Shown here: positions 62,634 to 64,000 of the stretch, in pieces
How positions within the stretch are numbered: the first letter of the stretch is position 1
Layout of the letters: every line of letters begins with the position of its first letter
Origin: Ruegeria halocynthiae
GTDB lineage: Bacteria; Pseudomonadota; Alphaproteobacteria; Rhodobacterales; Rhodobacteraceae
DNA: 64,000 nt
Reading direction: 5' to 3'
Assembly: GCF_000743705.1 (NCBI RefSeq)
Contig: NZ_JQEZ01000001.1
Location: forward strand, 302,070-366,069
Position numbers and translations under genes: made by a program
The notes under the pieces: generated by a model
What the model saw: the letters and a program-made list of their open reading frames with translations, nothing else
Database searches by the model: none
Told to the model about the DNA's origin: nothing

Positions 62634-62933
62634 ATGCAAGACCTGATGACCATGATCAAAACCCTACGCCGTCCCCGCCTGCTGGTGCGGGCTGCAAAGC
62701 TTGGCGCACAGGATTACGATCGGGACAGGCATTTGCAGCGGACACTGGGGTATGGTTCCCTGCCCGGCACGGGCACGGCGCTGGTCCGGCTGATGGAAAT
62801 GGAAAAAGAAGTTAACGCGCAAAGGCTGGCCGAGGATGCCACCTATTCGCTGGTCCGGCATCTGGACCTGCTGATTGCACTGTTGGGCGAGGCGCAGCTG
62901 TTCCAGGCCAGCCGCGCCCCGCTAAGTCCATGA
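62634..62933 (+). CDS. DUF6477 protein
   Basis: A 99-residue, mostly helical protein: MQDLMTMIKTLRRPRLLVRA at the N-terminus and YSLVRHLDLLIALLGEAQLF near the C-terminus match DUF6477. GAGGA lies 7 nt before the ATG at 62634. It is divergent from the DUF6456 gene and ends directly against the MttB stop. Function unknown. Confidence 0.85.
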   Translation: MQDLMTMIKTLRRPRLLVRAAKLGAQDYDRDRHLQRTLGYGSLPGTGTALVRLMEMEKEVNAQRLAEDATYSLVRHLDLLIALLGEAQLFQASRAPLSP

Positions 62934-64000
62934 TCAGACGAACGCATCCGGCATCGAGTCTTTCTTTGCAGCCACGTATTCATTCAGCGCGGCGTTAATC
63001 TCGGGGTCGAGTTGCGGCTGCTGGTAATTCGCCAGCAGATACTCGACCCGCGAGGATGCAAGCGTCCGCGTGTCACGCGCGCCTTCGTCTTCCCAGGTCT
63101 CATACGGCTTGTAATCCAGCAGATCGGATTTCCAGAAGGCCTCTTTGAAATGCGCCTGGGTATGTGCGCAGCCCAGATAGTGACCGCCCGGACCAACCTC
63201 GCGGATTGCATCCATGGCCTGGGCGCTTTCATCATAGGTCACACCTTTGGCCAACCCGTGCAGTACCCCAAGCTGATCCGCGTCCATGACGAATTTCTCA
63301 AAGTCCGCAACAAGGCCGCCTTCGAGCCATCCACAAGCGTGCAGCATGAAGTTCACACCCGACATCAGCCCCATGTTCAACGAGTTCGCGGTCTCATAAG
63401 CCGCCTGTGCATCAGGCAATTTCGAGCCACAGAACGACCCGGACGAGCGGAACGGCAGGTTCAATCGCCGCGCCAACTGACCAGCACCATAGGTAACGTG
63501 CGAAGCCTCGGGCGTACCGAAAGTTGGCGCACCCGAATTCATGTCGATAGAGGTCACCATCGCACCGAAAATCGCAGGGGCACCGGGGCGAACAAGCTGG
63601 CTATAGGCGACACCGGCCAGAACTTCGGCCAGTACCTGCGTCAGTGTTCCCGCCACGGAAACCGGCGCCATCGCACCGCCAACGATAAAGGGCGAAATGA
63701 TGCAGGCCTGATTGTTCTTTGCATAGACTTCCAGCGAGCCCATCATCACATCGTCGAAAGTCATCGGCGAGTTGATGTTGGTCAGCGAGGTCATGACCGT
63801 GTTTTCCTGAACGAACTCTTTGCCGAACAGAATCTCGCACATTTCGACCGAATCCTGCGCGCGGCTGGGATCAGTGACCGACCCCATGAACGGCTTGTCC
63901 GACAAGGTCATATGCGCCATCAGCATGTCCAGGTGGCGCTTGTTCACTGGTACATCCGTCGGTTCGCAAACGGTGCCGCCGGAATGATGCAACCACTTGG
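62934..64000 (-). CDS. MttB-family (trimethylamine methyltransferase-like) protein, partial
   Basis: The frame runs off the right edge; about 355 C-terminal residues are present of a family usually near 500. Motifs are LDMLMAHMTLSDKPFMGSV, PFRSSGSFCGSKLPDAQ and MLHACGWLEGGLVADFEKF. No in-frame TAG is seen in this part, so no pyrrolysine can be assigned here. Non-pyrrolysine relatives such as MtgB demethylate glycine betaine or other quaternary amines, passing the methyl group to a corrinoid protein. The substrate is unknown. Confidence 0.92.
   Translation of the reverse strand, partial: KWLHHSGGTVCEPTDVPVNKRHLDMLMAHMTLSDKPFMGSVTDPSRAQDSVEMCEILFGKEFVQENTVMTSLTNINSPMTFDDVMMGSLEVYAKNNQACIISPFIVGGAMAPVSVAGTLTQVLAEVLAGVAYSQLVRPGAPAIFGAMVTSIDMNSGAPTFGTPEASHVTYGAGQLARRLNLPFRSSGSFCGSKLPDAQAAYETANSLNMGLMSGVNFMLHACGWLEGGLVADFEKFVMDADQLGVLHGLAKGVTYDESAQAMDAIREVGPGGHYLGCAHTQAHFKEAFWKSDLLDYKPYETWEDEGARDTRTLASSRVEYLLANYQQPQLDPEINAALNEYVAAKKDSMPDAFV

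Noticed and set aside
1-64000. CRISPR arrays, prophage, integrases, insertion sequences or rRNA operons
   Set aside because: I found no regularly spaced repeats, no transposase or integrase motifs, no phage structural genes and no rRNA sequence in the window.

Overview
The window is chromosomal DNA of about 60 % GC from an alphaproteobacterium, most likely a marine Rhodobacteraceae (Roseobacter-type) strain. This rests on the gene content: a DctPQM TRAP transporter with DctB/DctD, an assimilatory sulfite locus carrying DUF2849 and DUF934 genes, a GAAC-N7-GAAC SOS box, an MttB-family methyltransferase, and a DUF6456/DUF6477 gene pair. No rRNA, prophage, insertion sequence or CRISPR array was seen. 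Species cannot be fixed from sequence alone.

Layout. 0-2.5 kb: tail of one GAPDH gene, a tiny membrane protein, a second GAPDH gene, convergent coaD and a CBS-domain protein. 2.5-12.2 kb: a LysR regulator divergent from mmsA, then cell-envelope genes (L,D-transpeptidase, fasciclin protein), a methyltransferase, a GCS2-type ligase, and a three-gene run (acyl-CoA dehydrogenase, 3-hydroxyisobutyryl-CoA hydrolase, mmsB) that with mmsA gives most of valine catabolism. 12.2-20 kb: uvrA with an SOS box, two tRNA-Asp, one tRNA-Val, an APC permease and lon with a heat-shock-type promoter. 20-27 kb: a DUF6636 protein, tgt, a nucleoside hydrolase, SPFH/NfeD, two Fe-S assembly genes, a possible small RNA, an oxygenase remnant and tpiA. 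27.1-34.1 kb: a guanidinium exporter under a guanidine-II riboswitch, dctPQM and dctBD with tandem palindromic sites between them. 34.1-41.6 kb: a cytochrome P450, an Lrp regulator divergent from the sulfite assimilation operon (SUMT, DUF2849, cysI, cysH, DUF934, a ferredoxin-NADP reductase), then infC with an ATA start. 41.7-44.7 kb: a class III aminotransferase and a BKACE enzyme divergent from an RpiR regulator. 44.8-53.6 kb: a form II CO-dehydrogenase-like operon (coxSLM order) with molybdenum-cofactor maturation genes (molybdopterin-binding protein, XdhC, CoxE, MoxR/CoxD). 53.7-64 kb: pyrC, an MmgE/PrpD protein, a COQ10-like protein, hpt, an M20 amidohydrolase with lipA, a peroxiredoxin with oxyR, a DUF6456 regulator divergent from a DUF6477 gene, and the C-terminal part of an MttB-family methyltransferase.

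The most interesting points are: (i) the DUF6456/DUF6477 pair with a CtrA-like site, which resembles the gene-transfer-agent activator (GafA) locus; (ii) a DctD lacking both the GAFTGA loop and the Walker A lysine, next to intact-looking tandem DctD-type palindromes; (iii) the guanidine-II riboswitch; (iv) a cox-like operon with a perfect inverted repeat before each structural gene; (v) the BKACE/aminotransferase/RpiR locus of unknown substrate; (vi) a candidate terminator-ended small RNA near 24.7 kb. All functional statements are read from sequence and family knowledge; no search could be run.
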